This document shows, piece by piece, positions 37,496-38,584 of a stretch of 38,584 nucleotides of DNA. The translations under genes and the position numbers were made by a program. Origin of the DNA: Pelargonium cotyledonis (lineage: Eukaryota; Streptophyta; Magnoliopsida; Geraniales; Geraniaceae); the NCBI GenBank assembly GCA_036897625.1, contig JAYMTA010000130.1:1-38584 (forward strand), in the 5' to 3' direction. A model generated the notes under the pieces. It saw nothing but the letters and a program-made list of their open reading frames with translations, had not been told where the DNA came from and did not search any database. Position 1 is the first letter of the stretch. Every line of letters starts with the position of its first letter.

Positions 37496-37967
37496 ATGGC
37501 TACCATTGGACTGAACAATCTCAATGCGAAGCTCGTAAGTCTCAAGCCTACTCCTAATTCACTTTCACATCAATTTCAGCTCCACATTAACAATTCGGGT
37601 ATTGTGCTTTTCACAATCTCCATTTTTAGGTCCTGCTCGGCGACATGGGCACCGGAAAATCCAGCCTCGTCTTGCGCTTTGTCAGGGGCCAGTTCCTTGA
37701 ATTTCAGGTATTCTTTTTCTTACTCGATACAATTGAACATTTTTGTTTCTGTTTCTGTTTCTAGGGTTTATTGGTTGTGCTGTGTTGTGATAGGAATCGA
37801 CGATAGGAGCGGCCTTCTTCTCGCAAACGCTGGCGGTGAATGACGCCACAGTGAAGTTTGAGATATGGGACACTGCGGGCCAAGAGAGGTACCACAGCTT
37901 GGCTCCCATGTACTACAGGGGTGCGGCTGGGGCCCTTTTTGTCTTCGAAATCACCCGCCCGGGGTGA
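37496..37967 (+). CDS. Rab5/RABF2-type small GTPase, 5' part only
   Basis: Exons: 37496-37534 ([13 protein letters not shown]), 37630-37707 and 37794 to 37963 or the stop at 37965-37967. Exon 2 holds the P-loop GDMGTGKSS and the [12 protein letters not shown] segment. Exon 3 holds the effector [20 protein letters not shown] and [20 protein letters not shown], the Rab5 switch regions. The sequence then departs from the family: [12 protein letters not shown] replaces AAIIVYDIT-like sequence, and TGA follows unless GG|GTGATT is used as a donor. No exon for the NKxD or SAK motifs or the C-terminus appears in the next 600 bases. Rab5 GTPases control endosomal traffic; this copy lacks the guanine-specificity half. 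It may continue beyond the window or be truncated. Confidence 0.75.
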
Positions 37968-38584
37968 TTCTATTTCTCATGTATCTCTACTACTTCAGGG
38001 AATTCAGGCTACTATGACTTCATTAATGTCTGTATTGCTGTCTCTGAATAAATTTGTATCGAATTCAATATCTAGTAGTTTCTGATTTTGAATGGATTGT
38101 TGCTTATATTTGTTAGAATTTAAGGTTCTGATGTGTATGGATATTCTCTGGTAGGAAAAGGATTAAAATAGTTACTCCGTGTTTGTTTTTATTTAGTCCA
38201 AACTCCAAAGTATATCACATTGTTCCAATTTTAGTCCAACTGTATCTCAAAATTATTCTGATTTAGTCCATGCTGTTAAGGGTGCTAATAGAATCAGTTT
38301 AAGTTAAAACAAGGTTGTAAAAATGCTAACATAATAAGATTTTAAAATAAAATATAAAGTGGCAATAAAAAAAAAAAAACTTCTTTCTATCTCAGTTTCT
38401 TGCTACTTTGTTCTATCCTCCGTAAATCTCTCACCTCTTTTGTTGTCTTCCAACTTCAAGCCCAAAAAATGCAAATGAAAAGCCTAAACCCCCCTCTCAC
38501 CTCTCCTCTCCAAAACCCAAATCCTTAAAAGCTCTCAACCTCTCTAATTCACATAATCCTCTCACTGCCTCGTAACCAGCTCCA
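37968..38584. other. Sequence after the Rab5-like fragment; no gene seen
   Basis: No Rab exon was identified. A repeat tract with TTTAGTCCAAACT, TTTTAGTCCAACT and TTTAGTCCATGCT at 38190-38285 resembles those in other spacers. The final 200 bases are CT-rich and could be the leader of a gene beyond the window. Confidence 0.5.

Overview
The window is nuclear DNA of a flowering plant, most likely a eudicot. The genes are intron-rich with GT-AG introns in AT-rich, T-rich spacers. Families include plant O-fucosyltransferase, plant-type SEN1/UPF1-like helicase, a two-domain DJ-1, OXS3 and a Rab5 GTPase. Non-coding DNA carries a Stowaway-like MITE, microsatellites and dispersed 'TTTAGTCC'-type repeats. 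I cannot name the species. No bacterial, organellar or intact transposase genes were seen. All exon models come from reading splice sites and phase by eye.

Layout. (1) 485-6132, minus: a ten-exon O-fucosyltransferase-family gene (656 aa, all phases consistent). (2) 6133-8141: shared upstream region of two divergent genes. (3) 8142-26334: three paralogous superfamily-1 helicases of the SEN1/MAGATAMA3-like plant family. Copy A (plus) has a one-base frameshift in its penultimate exon. Copy B (plus, 1135 aa) is intact. Copy C (minus, tail-to-tail with B) has two frameshifts and has lost one intron exactly. Between A and B lies a degenerate VTI1-type v-SNARE pseudogene (minus) whose second exon is present three times. 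(4) 27248-30774, plus: a five-exon DJ-1/PfpI gene with two tandem domains (391 aa, DJ-1D/YLS5-like). (5) 30775-33832: spacer with a clear Stowaway-like MITE. (6) 33833-34511, plus: a two-exon OXS3-like stress-protein gene (192 aa). (7) 34512-37495: AT-rich spacer. (8) 37496-37967, plus: the first three exons of a Rab5/RABF2-type GTPase that diverges and stops after the switch II region; the rest is not in the window.

The genes do not form a pathway. The coherent unit is the helicase cluster, where exon lengths agree to the base between copies. This lets frameshifts and the intron loss be placed precisely and suggests birth-and-death evolution by tandem and inverted duplication. I found no clearly new biological system. 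The strongest leads are the helicase array, the exon-triplicated VTI1 relic, the broken Rab5 copy and the unusual HPG sequence in the O-fucosyltransferase.
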